A stretch of DNA of 64,000 bases. Origin: Petrolisthes cinctipes (Eukaryota; Arthropoda; Malacostraca; Decapoda; Porcellanidae). Made by a program: the position numbers and the translations under genes. The notes below the pieces were generated by a model that saw nothing but the letters and a program-made list of their open reading frames with translations, was not told the origin of the DNA and did no database searches. Of the stretch, positions 14,561 to 28,800 are shown one piece after another. The stretch is taken from NCBI GenBank assembly GCA_033782935.1, contig JAWQEG010000003.1, positions 2,182,501 to 2,246,500 on the forward strand. The letters are read 5' to 3'. Each line of letters opens with the position of its first letter. Within the stretch, counting starts at the first letter, position 1.

Positions 14561-16474
14561 ATGTGCATTCATATTCTGTACCAGTTTATATCTCAAATTC
14601 AGGCTCAAAACACCCGAAAATTCGAAATTTTAGGATCTCAGAAGCGATCTGTACATGCCTACTCAGTGCTAGAATATTTTCGAAATATAGGCCCAAAACA
14701 TGCTAAAAATCGATATTTTAGGTGCCCAAAGTCGATATCTCAAATTCAGGCCCAAAACACCCAAAGAAATTCAATATTTTGGGGTGCCAGAAGCGATCTG
14801 TACATGCCTACTCCGTGTTAGAGTATTTTCAAAATACAGGCCCAAAACATATTGAAAATCGATCTTTTAGGTGCCCAAAAGTCGATATGTGGATGCATCT
14901 TCTGTACCCGTTTATATCTTAAATTCATTCTCAAAACACCCGAAAATTCGATATTTTGGGGTCCCATAAGCTATCTGTAGATGCCTACTCAGTGCTAGAA
15001 TTTTTTCAAAATATAGGCTCAAAACATGCTAAAAATCGATATTTTAAGTGTCCAAAGTCGATATGTGCATGCATCATCTGTACCCGTTTATATCTCAAAT
15101 TCAGGCTTAAAACACCCGAAAATTCGATATTTTGGGGTCCCAGAAGTGATCTGTACATGCCTACTTAGTGCTAGAATATTTTCAAACTGTAGGCCCAAAA
15201 CATGCTGGAAATCAATATTTTAGGTGCCCAAAGTCGATATCTCAAATTCAGGCCCAAAACACCCAAAAATTCGATATTTGGGGGTCCTAGAAGCGATCTG
15301 TACATGCCTACTCCGTGTTAGAGTATTTTCAATATACAGGCCCAAAACATACTGAAAATCGATCTTTTAGGTGCCCAAAAGTCGATATGTGAATGCATCT
15401 TCTGTACCCGTTTATATCTCAAATTCAGGCTCAAAACACCCGAAAATTCGGTATTTTCGGGTCCTAGAAGCGATCTGTACATCCCTACTCCTAGTTAGAA
15501 TGTTTTCAAGATACAGACCCAAAACATGATCAAAATCGATATTTTAGGTGCCCAAAAGTAGATATGTGCATGCATCTTCTGTACCCGTTTATATCTCAAA
15601 TTCAGGTTCAAACCCGAAAAATCCAAATTTTGGGGTCCCAGAATCGATCTGTACATGCCTACTTAGTGCTAGAATATTTTCAAAATATAGGCCCAAAACA
15701 TGCTAAAAATCGATATTTTAGGTGCCGAAATTCGATATATCAAATTCTGGCCCAAAACACCCAAAAATTCGATATTTTTGGGTCCCAGAAGCGATCTGTA
15801 CATGCCTACTCCGTGTTAGAGTATTTTCAATATACAGGCCAAAAACATACTGAAAATCGATCTTTTAGGTGCCCAAAAGTCGATATGTGGATGCATCTTT
15901 TGTACCCATTTATATCTCAAATTCAGGCTCAAAACACCCGAAAATTCGATATTTTGGGGTCCCAGAAGATATCTGTACATGCCTACTCAGTGCTAGAATT
16001 TTTTCAAAATATAGGCTCAAAACATGCTAAAAATCGATATTTTAAGTGTCCAAAGTCGATATGTGCATGCATCATCTGTACCCGTTTATATCTCAAATTC
16101 AGGCTTAAAACACCCGAAAATTCGATATTTTAGGGTCCCAGAAGTGATCTGTACATGCCTACTTAGTGCTAGAATATTTTCAAAATATAGGCCCAAAACA
16201 TGCTGGAAATCAATATTTTAGGTGCCCAAAGTCGATATCTCAAATTCAGGCCCAAAACACCCAAAAATTCGATAATTTGGGGTCCCCGAAGCGATCTGTA
16301 CATGCCTACTCCGTGTTAGAGTATTTTCAATATACAATCCCATAACATACTGAAAATCGATCTTTTAGGTGCCCTAAAGTCGATATGTGGATGCATCTTC
16401 TGTACCCGTTTATATCTCAAATTCAGGCTCAAAACACCCGAAAATTCGATATTTTGGGGTCCCAGAAGTGATCT
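14561..16474 (+). repeat. About 1-kb higher-order repeats
   Basis: The monomer at 15026 recurs at 16024 (998 bp), with the surrounding order also conserved: the GTGGATGCATC unit, the AGCTATCTGTA or AGATATCTGTA unit, the AGGCTTAAAACACCC unit, then ATGCTGGAAATCAATATT. A further related copy lies near 18313. Divergence between copies is higher than in the neighbouring 806-bp duplication. Confidence 0.65.
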
Positions 16475-18086
16475 GTACATGCCTACTTAGTGCTAGAATA
16501 TTTTCAAAATATAAGCCCAACACATGCTAAAAATCGATATTTTAGGTGCCCAAATTCGATATCTCAAATTCAGGCCCAAAACACCCGAAAATTCGATATT
16601 TTGGGGTCCCAGAAGCGATCTGTACATGCCTACTCAGATGCAGGCCCAAAACATGCTGAAAATCGATATTTTAAGTGCCCAAAGTCAACATGAGTATGCA
16701 TCTTCTGTACCAGTTTATATCTCAAATTCAGGCTCAAAACACCCGAAAATTCGATATTTTGTTGTCCCAGAAGCGATCTGTACATGCTTACACAGTGCTA
16801 GAATTTTTTCAAAATATAGGGTCAAAACATGCTATAAATCGATATTTTAAGTGTCCAAAGTCGATATGTGCATGCATTATCTGTATCCGTTTATATCTCA
16901 AATTCAGGCTCAAAACACCCGAAAATTCGATATTTTGGGGTCCCAGAAGTGATTTGTACATGCCTACTTAGTGCTAGAATATTTTCAAAATATAGGCCCA
17001 AAACATGCTAAAAATCGATATTTTAGGTGCCCAAAGTCGATATCTCAAATTCAGGCCCAAAACACCCAAAAAATTCGATATTTTGGGGTCCCAGAAGCGA
17101 ACTGTACATGCCTAGTCCGTGTTAGAGTATTTTCAAAATATAGGCCCAAAACATACGGAAAATCGATCTTTTAGGTGTCCAAAAGTCGATATGAGCATGC
17201 ATCTTCTATACCCGTTTATATCTCAAATTCAGGATCAAAACACCCGAAAATTCGGTATTTTTTGGTCTTAGAAGCGATCTGTACATGCCTACTTAGTGCT
17301 AGAATATTTTCAAAATATAAGCCCAACACATGCTAAAAATCGATATTTTAGGTGCCCAAATTCGATATCTCAAATTCAGGCCCAAAACACCCGAAAATTC
17401 GATATTTTGGGGTCCCAGAAGCGATCTGTACATGCCTACTCAGATGCAGGCCCAAAACATGCTGAAAATCGATATTTTAAGTGCCCAAAGTCAACATGAG
17501 TATGCATCTTCTGTACCAGTTTATATCTCAAATTCAGGCTCAAAACACCCGAAAATTCGATATTTTGTTGTCCCAGAAGCGATCTGTACATGCTTACACA
17601 GTGCTAGAATTTTTTCAAAATATAGGGTCAAAACATGCTATAAATCGATATTTTAAGTGTCCAAAGTCGATATGTGCATGCATTATCTGTATCCGTTTAT
17701 ATCTCAAATTCAGGCTCAAAACACCCGAAAATTCGATATTTTGGGGTCCCAGAAGTGATTTGTACATGCCTACTTAGTGCAAGAATATTTTCAAAATATA
17801 GGCCCAAAACATGCTAAAAATCGATATTTTAGGTGCCCAAAGTCGATATCTCAAATTCAGGCCCAAAACACCCAAAAAATTCGATATTTTGGGGTCCCAG
17901 AAGCGAACTGTACATGCCTAGTCCGTGTTAGAGTATTTTCAAAATATAGGCCCAAAACATACGGAAAATCGATCTTTTAGGTGTCCAAAAGTCGATATGA
18001 GCATGCATCTTCTATACCCGTTTATATCTCAAATTCAGGATCAAAACACCCGAAAATTCGGTATTTTTTGGTCTTAGAAGCGATCT
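16475..18086 (+). repeat. Near-identical 806-bp tandem duplication
   Basis: Copy 1 is about 16475-17280 and copy 2 about 17281-18086. Every landmark is offset by exactly 806 bp (16490/17296, 16524/17330, 16675/17481, 16971/17777). By eye I found a single difference, GTGCTAGAAT at 16971 versus GTGCAAGAAT at 17777. Each copy has about five monomers, including one 158-bp and two short units. Private variants such as ATTTTGTTGTCCC, AAGCCCAACACATG and ATACGGAAAATCG occur in both. It is either a very recent unequal-exchange product or an assembly duplication. Confidence 0.9.
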
Positions 18087-18879
18087 GTACATGCCTACTC
18101 CGTGTTAGAGTATTTTCAATAAACAGGCCCAAAACATACTGAAAATCGATCTTTTAGGTGCCCAAAAGTCGATATGTGGATGCATCTTCTGTACCCGTTT
18201 ATATCTCAAATTCAGGCTCAAAACACCCGAAAATTCGATATTTTGGGGTTCCAGAAGCTATCTGTACATGCCTACTCATTGCTAGAATTTTTTCAAAATA
18301 TAGGCTCAAAACATGCTAAAAATCAATATTTTAAGTGTCCAAAGTCGATATGTGAATGCATCATCTGCACCCGTTTATATCTCAAATTCAGGCTTAAAAC
18401 ACCCGAAAATTCTATATTTTGGGGTCCCAGAAGTGATCTGTACATGCCTACTTAGTGCTAGAATATTTTCAAAATATAGGCCCAAAACATGCAAGAAATC
18501 AATATTTTAGGTGCCCAAAGTCGATATCTCAAATTCGGACCAAAACACCCGAAAATTCGATATTTTGGGGTCCCAGAAGCGATCTGTACTTGCCTACTCC
18601 GTGTTAGAGTATTTTCAAAATACAGGCCCAAAACAAGCTAAAAATCGATATTTTAGGTGACCAAAGTCAATATGTGTATGCATCTTCTGCACCCGTTTAT
18701 ATCCCAAATTCAACCTCAAAACACCCGAAAATTCGATATTTTGGGGTCCCAGAAGTGATCTGTACATGCCTACTTAGTGCTAGAATATTTTCAAAATATA
18801 AGCCCAAAACATGCTAAAATTCGATATTTTAGGTGCCCAAAGTAGATATCTCAAATTCAGGCCCAAAACACCCGAATAT

Positions 18880-19841
18880 TCGATATTTTTGGGTCCCAGA
18901 AGCGATCTGTACATTCCTACTCAGTGCTAGAATTTTTTCAAAATATAGGCTCAAAACATGCTAAAAATCGATATTTTAAGTATCCAATGTCGATATGTGC
19001 ATGCATCATCTGTACCCGTTTATATCTCAAATTCAGGCATAAAACACCCGAAAATTCGATATTTTGGGGTCCCAGAAGTGATCTGTACATGCCTACTTAG
19101 TGCTAGAATATTTTCAAAATATAGGCCCAAAACATGCTAAAAATCGATATTTTAGGTGCCCAAATTCGATATCTCAAATTCAGGCCCAAAACACCCGAAA
19201 ATTCGATATTTTGGGGTCCCAGAAGCGATCTGTACATGCCTACTCAGATGCAGGCCCAAAACATGCTGAAAATCGATATTTTAGGTGCCCAAAATCAACA
19301 TGTGTATGCATTTTCTGCACTGGTTTATATCTCAAATTCAACCACAAAACACCCGAAAATTCGATATTTTTGGGTCCCAGAAGCGATCTGTACATTCCTA
19401 CTCAGTGCTAGAATTTTTTCAAAATATAGGCTCAAAACATGCTAAAAATCGATATTTTAAGTATCCAATGTCGATATGTGCATGCATCATCTGTACCCGT
19501 TTATATCTCAAATTCAGGCATAAAACACCCGGAAATTCGATATTTTGGTGTCCCAGAAGTGATCTGTACATGCCTACTTAGTGCTAGAATATTTTCAAAA
19601 TATAGGCCCAAAACATGCTAAAAATCGATATTTTAGGTGCCCAAATTCGATATCTCAAATTCAGGCCCAAAACACCCGAAAATTCGATATTTTGGGGTCC
19701 CAGAAGCGATCTGTACATGCCTACTCAGATACAGGCCCAAAACATGCTGAAAATCGATATTTTAGGTGCCCAAAATCAACATGTGTATGCATTTTCTGCA
19801 CTGGTTTATATCTCAAATTCAACCACAAAACACCCGAAAAT
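18880..19841 (+). repeat. Two tandem 481-bp trimer units (147+158+176)
   Basis: Landmarks at 18958/19439 and 19100/19581 are offset by 481 bp, the sum of one 147-, one 158- and one 176-bp monomer. The copies share TCCAATGTCGATATG, CAGGCATAAAACACCC and CAAAATCAACATG. The second copy ends where ATATTTTTGGG switches to ATAATTTTGGG near 19848. The pair recurs 3002 bp downstream at about 21.9-22.8 kb. Confidence 0.85.
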
Positions 19842-21879
19842 TCGATAATTTTGGGTCACAGAAGCGATCTGTACATGTCTAGTCAGTGCTAGAATGTTTT
19901 CAAAATATAGGCTCAAAACATGCTCAAAATAGATATTTTAGGTGCCCAAAAGTCGATATGAGCATGCATCTTCTGTACCAGTTTATATCTCAAATTCAGG
20001 CTCAAAACACCCGAAAACTCGATATTTTATGGTCCCAGAAGCGATCTGTAAATGATTACTCAGTGCTAGAATATTTTCAAAATATAGGCCCAAAACAAGC
20101 TAAAAATCGATATTTTAGGTGCCCAAAGTCGATATCTCAAATTCAGGCACAAAACACCCAAAAATTCGATATTTTGGGGTCCCAGAAGCGATCTCTACAT
20201 GCCTACTCCGTGGTAGAGTATTTTCAATATACAGGCTCAAAACATACTTAAAATCGATCTTTTAAGTGTCCAAAGTCGCAATGTGCATGCTTCATCTGTA
20301 CCCGTTTATATCTCAAATTCAGGCTCAAAACACAAGAAAATTCGATATTTTGGGGTCTCAGAAGCGAACTGTTCATGCCTACTCCGTGTTAGAGTATTTT
20401 CAAAATACAGGCCCAAAACATACTGAAAATCGATCTTTTAGGTTCCCAAAAGTCGATATGTGAATGCATCTTCTGTACCCGTTTATATCCCAAATTCAAC
20501 CTCAAAACACCTGAAAATTCAATATTTTTGGGTCCCAGAAGCGATCAGTACATGCCTACTCAGTGCTAGAATTTTTTCAAAATATAGGCTCAAAACATGC
20601 TAAAAATCGATTTTTTAAGTGTCCAAAGTCGATATGTGCATGCATCATCTGTACCCGTTTATATCTCTAATTCAGGCTCAAAACACCCGAAAATTCGATA
20701 TTTTGGGGTCACAGAAGTGATCTGTACATACCTACTTAGTGCTAGAATATTTTCAAAATATAGGCTCAAAACATGCTAAAAATCGATATTTTAGGTTCAC
20801 AAAGTCGATATCTCAAATTCAGGCCCAAAACACCCGAAAATTCGATATTTTGGGGTCCCAGAAGCGAACTGTACATGCCTACTCCGTGTTAGAGTATTTT
20901 CAAATTACAGGCCCAATCCATACTGAAAATCGATCTTTTAGGTGCCTAAAAGTCGATATGTGCATGCATCTTCTGTACCCGATTATATCTCAAATTCAGG
21001 CTCCAAACATCCGAAAATTCGATATTTTGGGGTCCCAGAAGAGATCTGTACATGCCTACTCAGATGCAGGCCCAAAACATGCTTAAAATCGATATTTTAG
21101 GTGCCCAAAGTCAACATGTGTATGCATCTTCTGCACTGGTTTATATCTCAAATTCAACCTCAAAACACCCGAAAATTCGATAATTTTGGGTTCCAGAAGC
21201 GATCTGTACATGCCTACTCCGTGTTAGAGTATTTTCAAAATATAGGCTCAAAACATGCTAAAAATCGATTTTTTAAGTGTACAAAGTCGATATGTGCATG
21301 CATCTTCTGTACCCGTTTATATCTCAAATTCATGCTCAAAACACCCGAAAATTCGATATTTTGGGGTCCCAGAAGCAAACTGTACATGCCTACTCCGTGT
21401 TAGAGTATTTTCAAAATATAGGCTCAAAAAATGCTAAAAATAGATTTTTTAAGTGTCCAAAGTCGCAATGTGCATGCATCATCTGTACCCGTTTATATCT
21501 CAAATTCAGGCTCAAAACACCCGAAAATTCGATATTTTGGGGTCCCAGAAGCGAACTGTACATGCCTACTCCGTGTTAGAGTATTTTCAATATACAGGCC
21601 CAAAACATACTAAAAATCGATATTTTAGGTGCCCATAAGTCGATCTGTGGATGCATCTTCTGTACCCGTTTACATCTCAAATTCAGGCTCAAAACACCCG
21701 AAAATTCGATATTTTTGGGTCCCAGAAGCGATCTGTACTTGTCTACTCCGTGTTAGAGTTTTTTTTTAAATACAGGCCCAAAACAAGCTAAAAATCGATA
21801 TTTTAAGTGACCAAAGTCAATATGTGTATGCATCTTCTGCACCCGTTTATATCCCAAATTCAACCTCAAAACACCCGAA

Positions 21880-22843
21880 AATTCGATATTTTTGGGTCCC
21901 AGAAGCGATCTGTACATGCCTACTCAGTGCTAGAATTTTTTCAAAATATAGGCTCAAAACATGCTAAAAATCGATATTTTAAGTGTCCAAAGTCGATATG
22001 TGCATGCATCATCTGTACCCGTTTATATCTCAAATTCAGGCATAAAACACCCGAAAATTCGATATTTAGGGTCCCAGAAGTGATCTGTACATGCCTACTT
22101 AGTGCTAGAATATTTTCAAAATATAGGCCGAAAACATGCTAAAAATCGATATTTTAGGTGCCCAAATTCGATATCTCAAATTCAGGCCCAAAACACCCGA
22201 AAATTCGATATTTTGGGGTCCCAGAAGCGATCTGTACATGCCTACTCAGATGCAGGCCCAAAACATGCTGAAAATCGATATTTTAGGTGCCCAAAATCAA
22301 CATGTGTATGCATTTTCTGCACTGGTTTATATCTCAAATTCAACCACAAAACACCCGAAAATTCGATATTTTTGGGTCCCAGAAGCGATCTGTACATTCC
22401 TACTCAGTGCTAGAATTTTTTCAAAATATAGGCTCAAAACATGCTAAAAATCGATATTTTAAGTATCCAATGTCGATATGTGCATGCATCATCTGTACCC
22501 GTTTATATCTCAAATTCAGGCATAAAACACCCGGAAATTCGATATTTTGGGGTCCCAGAAGTGATCTGTACATGCCTACTTAGTGCTAGAATATTTTCAA
22601 AATATAGGCCCAAAACATGCTAAAAATTGATATTTTAGGTGCCCAAATTCGATATCTCAAATTAAGGCCCAAAACACCCGAAAATTCGATATTTTGGGGT
22701 CCCAGAAGCGATCTGTACATGCCTACTCAGATGCAGGCCCAAAACATGCTGAAAATCGATATTTTAGGTGCCCAAAATCAACATGTGTATGCATTTTCTG
22801 CACTGGTTTATATCTCAAATTCAACCACAAAACACCCGAAAAT
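21880..22843 (+). repeat. Second pair of 481-bp trimer units, 3002 bp from the first
   Basis: Landmarks at 22136/22617 and 22287/22768 are 481 bp apart. The block is offset by 3002 bp from the pair at 18.9-19.8 kb (19134/22136, 19285/22287, 19439/22441). The first unit here starts with the ordinary GTCCAAAGTCG form instead of TCCAATGTCG. Together the two pairs show duplication of an already duplicated trimer. Confidence 0.85.
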
Positions 22844-22856
22844 TCGATAATTTTGG
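22699..22856 (+). repeat. Representative 158-bp deletion monomer (18 bp lost from half B)
   Basis: Equivalent GTCCCAGAAGCG and GTCACAGAAGCG points at 22699 and 22857 are 158 bp apart. The end of half B, normally CTCAGTGCTAGAATATTTTC...ATAGGCCC, is shortened to CTCAGATGCAGGCCC. I counted more than 30 such units across the array (for example near 391, 3628, 9100, 19243, 25968, 36102, 46956, 59135). Nearly all are followed by the same next monomer type, recognised by GTCAACATGTGTATGCATC and, usually, GATAATTTTGGGTCC. Deletion and neighbour therefore travel together. Confidence 0.92.
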
Positions 22857-25800
22857 GTCACAGAAGCGATCTGTACATGTCTAGTCAGTGCTAGAATGTT
22901 TTCAAAATATAGGCTCAAAACATGCTCAAAATAGATATTTTAGGTGCCCAAAAGTCGATATGAGCATGCATCTTCTGTACCAGTTTATATCTCAAATTCA
23001 GGCTCAAAACACCCGAAAACTCGATATTTTATGGTCCCAGAAGCGATCTGTAAATGATTACTCCTAGTCAGAATGTTTTCAAGATACAGACCCAAAACAT
23101 GCTCAAAATCGATATTTTAGGTGCCCATCAGTCGATCTGTGGATGCATCTTCTGTACCCGTTTACATCTCAAATTCAGGCTCAAAACACCCGAAAATTCG
23201 ATATTTTTGGGTCCCAGAAGCGATCTGTACTTGTCTACTCCGTGTTAGAGTTTTTTTTTAAATACAGGCCCAAAACAAGCTAAAAATCGATATTTTAAGT
23301 GACCAAAGTCAATATGTGTATGCATCTTCTGCACCCGTTTATATCCCAAATTCAACCTCAAAACACCCGAAAATTCGATATTTTTGGGTCCCAGAAGCGA
23401 TCTGTACATGCCTACTCAGTGCTAGAATTTTTTCAAAATATAGGCTCAAAACATGCTAAAAATCGATATTTTAAGTGTCCAAAGTCGATATGTGCATGCA
23501 TCTTCTGTACCCGTTTATATCTCAAATTCAGGCTCAAAACACCCGAAAATTCGATATTTTTGGGTCCCAGAACGATATGTACATGCCTACTTCTAGTTAG
23601 AGTATTTTCAAAATACAGGCCCAAAACATGCTGAAAATCGATATTTTAGGTGCCCAAAGTCAATATGTGCATGCATCTTCTGTACCCGTTTATATCTCAA
23701 ATTCAGGCTCAAAACACCCGAAAATTCGGTATTTTTGGGTCCTAGAAGCGATCTGTACATTCTTACTCCTAGTCAGAATGTTTTCAAGATACAGACCCAA
23801 AACATGCTCAAAATCGATATTTTAGGTGCCCAAAAGTCGAAACGTGCATGCATCTTTTGTACCCGTTTATATCTCAAATTCCGGCTCAAAACACCCGAAA
23901 ATTCGATATTTTCGGGTCCCAGAAGCGATCTGTACATGCCTACTCAGTGCTAGAATATTTTCAAAATATAGGCTCAAAACATGCTAAAAATCGATATTTT
24001 AAGTGTCCAAAGTCGATATGTGCATGCATCATCTGTACCCGTTTATATCTCAAATTCAGGCTCAAAACACCCGAAAATTCGATATTTTGGGGTCCCACAA
24101 GTGATCTGTACATGCCTACTTAGTGCTAGAATATTTTCAAAATATAGGCCCAAAACATGCTAAAAATCGATATTTTAGGTGCCCAAAGTCGATATCTCAA
24201 ATTCAGGCCCAAAACACTCGAAAATTCGATATTTTGTGGTCCCAAAAGCGAACTGTACATGCCTACTCCGTGTTAGAGTATTTTCAAAATACAGGCCCAA
24301 AACATACTGAAAATCAATCTTTTTGGTGCCCAAAAGTCGATATGTGCATGCATCTTCTGTACCCGTTTATATCCCAAATTCAACCTCAAAACACCCGAAA
24401 ATTATATATTTTTGGGTCCCAGGAGCGATCTGTACATGCCTACTTAGTGCTAGAATTTTGTCAAAATATAGGCTTAAAACATGCTAAAAATCGTCATTTT
24501 AAGTGTCCAAAGTCGATATGTGCATTCATCATCTGTACCCGTTTATATCTCATATTCAGGCTTAAAACACCCAAAAATTCGATATTTTGGGGTCCCAGAA
24601 GCGATCTGTACTTGCCTACTCCGTGTTAGAATATTTTCAAAATACAGGCCCAAAATAAGCTGAAAATCGATATTTTAGGTGACCAAAGTCAATATGTGTA
24701 TGCATCTTCTGCACCCGTTTATATCCCAAATTCAACCTCAAAACACCTGAAAATTCGATATTTTTGGGTTCCAGAAGCGATCTGTACATGCCTACTCAGT
24801 GCTAGAATGTTTTCAAAATATAGGCTCAAAACATGCTAAAAATCGATATTTTAAGTATCCAAAGTCGATATGTGCATGCATCATCTGTACCCGTATATAT
24901 CTCAAATTCAGGCTCAAAACACCCGAAAATTCGATATTTTGGGGTCCCAGAAGTGATCTGTACATGCCTACTTAGTGCTAGAATATTTTCAAAATATAGG
25001 CCCAAAACATGCTAAAAATCGATATTTTAGGTGCCCAAAGTCGATATCTCAAATTCAGGCCCAAAACACCCGAAAATTCGATATTTTGGGGTTCCAGAAG
25101 CGAACTGTACATGCCTACTCCGTGTTAGAGTATTTTCAAAATACAGGCCCAAAACATACTGAAAATCGATCTTTTAGGTGCATATAAGTCGACATGTGGA
25201 TGCATCTTCTGTACCCGTTTACATCTCAAATTCAGGCTCAAAACACCCGAAAATTCGATATTTTGGGGTCCCAGAAGCGATCTGTACTTGCCTACAATAT
25301 GTTAGAGTATTTTTAAAATACAGGCCCAAAACAAGCTGAAAATCGATATTTTAGGTGACCAAAGTCAATATGTGTATGCATCTTGTGCATCCGTTTATAT
25401 CCCAAATTCAAACTCAAAACACCGGAATATTCGATATTTTGGGGTCCCAGAAGCGATCTGTACATGCCTACTCAGTGCTAGATGTTTTTTTTAGGCTCAA
25501 AACATGCTAAAAATCGATATTTTAAGTGTCCAAAGTCGATATGTGCATGCATCATCTGTACCCGTTTATATCTCAAATTCAGGCTCAAAACACCCGAAAA
25601 TTCGATATTTTGGGGTCCCAAAAATGATCTGTACATGCCTACTTAGTGCTAGAATATTTTCAAAATATAGGCCCAAAACATGCTAAAAATTGATATTTTA
25701 GGTGCCCAAAGTCGATATCTCAAATTCAGGCCCAAAACACCCGAAAATTCGATATTTTGGGGTCCCAGAAGCGATCTGTACATGCCTACTCCGTGTTAGA

Positions 25801-28800
25801 GTATTTTCAATATACAGGCCCAAAACATACTGAAAATCGATCTTTTAGGTGCCCAAAAGTCGATATGTGCATGCATCTTCTGTACCCGTTTATATCTCAA
25901 ATTCTGGCTCCAAACATCCGAAAATTCTATATTCTGGGGTCCCAGAAGCAATCTGTACATGCCTACTCAGATGCAGGCCCAAAACATGCTTAAAATCGAT
26001 ATTTTAGGCGCCCAAAGTCAACATGTGTATGCATCTTCTGCACTCGTTTATATCTCAAATTCTATCTCAAATCACCCGAAAATTAGATAATTTTGGGTCC
26101 CAGAAGCGATCTGTACATGTTTAGTCAGTGCTAGAACGTTTTCAAAATATAGACTCAAAACATGCTAAAAATCGATATTTTAAGTGTCCAAAGTCGATAT
26201 GTGCATGCATCTTCTGTACCCGTTTATATCTCAAATTCAGGCTCAAAACACCCGAAAATTCGATATTTTTGGGTCCCATTAGCGATCTGTACATGCCTAC
26301 TTCTAGTTAGAGTATTTTCAAAATACAGGCCCAAAACATGCTGAAAATCGATATTTTAGGTGCCCAAAGTCAATATGTGCATGCATCTTCTGTACCCGTT
26401 TATATCTCAAATTCAGGCTCAAAACACCCGAAAATTCGGTATTTTTGGGTCCTAGAAGCGATCTGTACATCCCTACTCCTAGTTAGAATGTTTTAAAGAT
26501 ACAGACCCAAAACATGCTCAAAATCGATATTTTAGGTGCCCAAAAGTCGATATGTGCATGCATCTTCTGTACCCGTTTATATCTCAAAATCAGGCTCAAA
26601 ACACCCGAAAATTCGATATTTTGGGTTCCCAGAAGCGATCTGTACATGCCTACTCAGTGCTAGAATATTTTCAAAATATAGGCCCAAAACATGCTAAAAA
26701 TCGATATTTTAGGTGCCCAAAGTCGATATCTCAAATACAGGCACAAAACACCCAAAAATTCGACATTTTCGGGTCCCATAAGCGATCTGTACATGCCTAC
26801 TCCGTGTTAGAGTATTTTCAATTTACAGGCCCAAAACATACTGAAAATCGATCTTTTAGGAGCCCATAAGTCGATATGAGAATGCATCTTCTGTACCCGT
26901 TTACATCTCAAATTCAGGCTCAAAACACCCGAAAACTCGATATTTTGGGGTCCCAGAAGCGATCTGTACATCCCTATTCCTAGATAGAATGTTTTCAAGA
27001 TACAGACCCAAAACATGCTAAAAATCGATATATTAGGTGCCCAAAAGTCGATATGAGCATGCATCTTCTGTACACGTTTATATCTCAAATTCAGGCTCAA
27101 AACACCCGAAAATTCGATATTTTGGGGTTCCAGAAGCGATCTGTACATGTCTAATCAGTGCTAGAATATTTTCAAAATATAGGCCCAAAACATGCTAAAA
27201 ATCGATATTTTAGGTGCCCAAAGTCGATATCTCAAATTCAGGCCCAAAACACCCAAAAATTCGATATTTTGGTGTTCCAGAAGCGATCTGTACATGCCTA
27301 CTCCGTATAAGAGTATTTTCAAAATACAGGCCCAAAACATACTGAAAATCTATCTTTTAGTTGCCCAAAAGTCGATTTGTGGATGCATCTTCTGTACTCT
27401 TTTATATCTCAAATTCAGGCTCAAAACACCCGAAAATTCGATATTTTGGGGTCCCAGAAGCGACCTGTACTTGCCTACTTCGTGCTAGAGTATTTTCAAA
27501 ATACAGGCCCAAAACAAGCTGAAAATCGATATTTTAGGTGACCAAAGTCGATATGTGTATGCATCTTCTGAACCCGTTTATATCCCACATTCAACCTCAA
27601 AACACCCGAAAATTCGATATTTTTGGGTCCCAGAAGCGATCTGTACATGCCTACACAGTGCTAGAATGTTTTCAAAATATAGGCTCAAAACATGCTAAAA
27701 ATCGGTATTTTATGTGCCCAAAGTCGATATCTCAAATTCAGGCTCAAAACACCCAAAAATTCGATATTTTGGGGTCCCAGAAGCGATCTGTACTTGCCTA
27801 CTCCGTGTTAGAGTATTTTCAAAATAAAGGCCCAAAACAAGCTGAAATCGATATTTTAGGTGACCAAAGTCAATATGTGTATGCATCTTCTGCACCCGTT
27901 TATAACCCAAATTCAACCTCAAAACACCCGAAAATTCAATATTTTTTGGTCCCAGAAGCGATCTGTACATGCCTACTCAGTGCTAGAATTTTTTCAAAAT
28001 ATAGGCTCAAAACATGCTAACAATCTGTACCCGTTTATATCTCAATTTCAGGCTCAAAACACCCGAAAATTCTATATTTTGGGATCCCAGAAGTCTTCTG
28101 TACATGCCTACTTAGTGCTAGATTATTTTCAAAATATAGGACACTTAAATGTGCATGCATCATCTGTACCCGTTTATATCTCAAATTCAGGCTCAAAACA
28201 CCCGAAAATTCGATATTTTGGGGTCCCAGAAGCGATCTGTACATGCCTATTCAGATGCAGGCTTAAAACATGCTGAAAATCGACATTTTAGGTGCCCAAA
28301 GTCAACATGTGTATGCATCTTCTGCACTAGTTTATATTTCAAATTCAACCTCAGAACACCCGAAAATTCGATAATTTTGGGTCCCAGAAGCGATCTGTAC
28401 ATGTCTAGTCAGTGCTAGAACGTTTTCAAAATACAGGCCCAAAACAAGCTGAAAATCGATATTTTAGGTGACCAAAGTCGATATGTGTATGCATCTTCTG
28501 ATCCCGTTTATATCCCACATTCAACCTCAAAACACCCGAAAATTCGATATTTTTGGGTCCCAGAAGCGATCTGTACATGCCTATACAGTGCTAGAATGCT
28601 TTCAAAATATAGGCTCAAAACATGCTAAAAATCGGTATTTTATGTGCCCAAAGTCGATATCTCAAATTCAGGCCCAAAACACCCAAAAATTCGATATTTT
28701 GGGGTCCCAGAAGCGATCTGTACTTGCCTACTCCGTGTTAGAGTATTTTCAAAATACAGGCCCAAAACAAGCTGAAAATCGATATTTTAGGTGACCAAAG

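Larger units (their letters stand above)
21630..23500 (+). repeat. Segment repeated at 1492-bp offset with a shared T-tract
   Basis: About 21.63-22.0 kb recurs at 23.12-23.5 kb with an offset of 1492 bp (21807/23299). Both copies carry a 9-T tract (21759-21767 and 23251-23259) in place of the usual GTATTTTCAAAATA. Both also carry the variant GTCGATCTGTGGATGCATC upstream, preceded by GTGCCCATAA or GTGCCCATCA. Confidence 0.8.
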
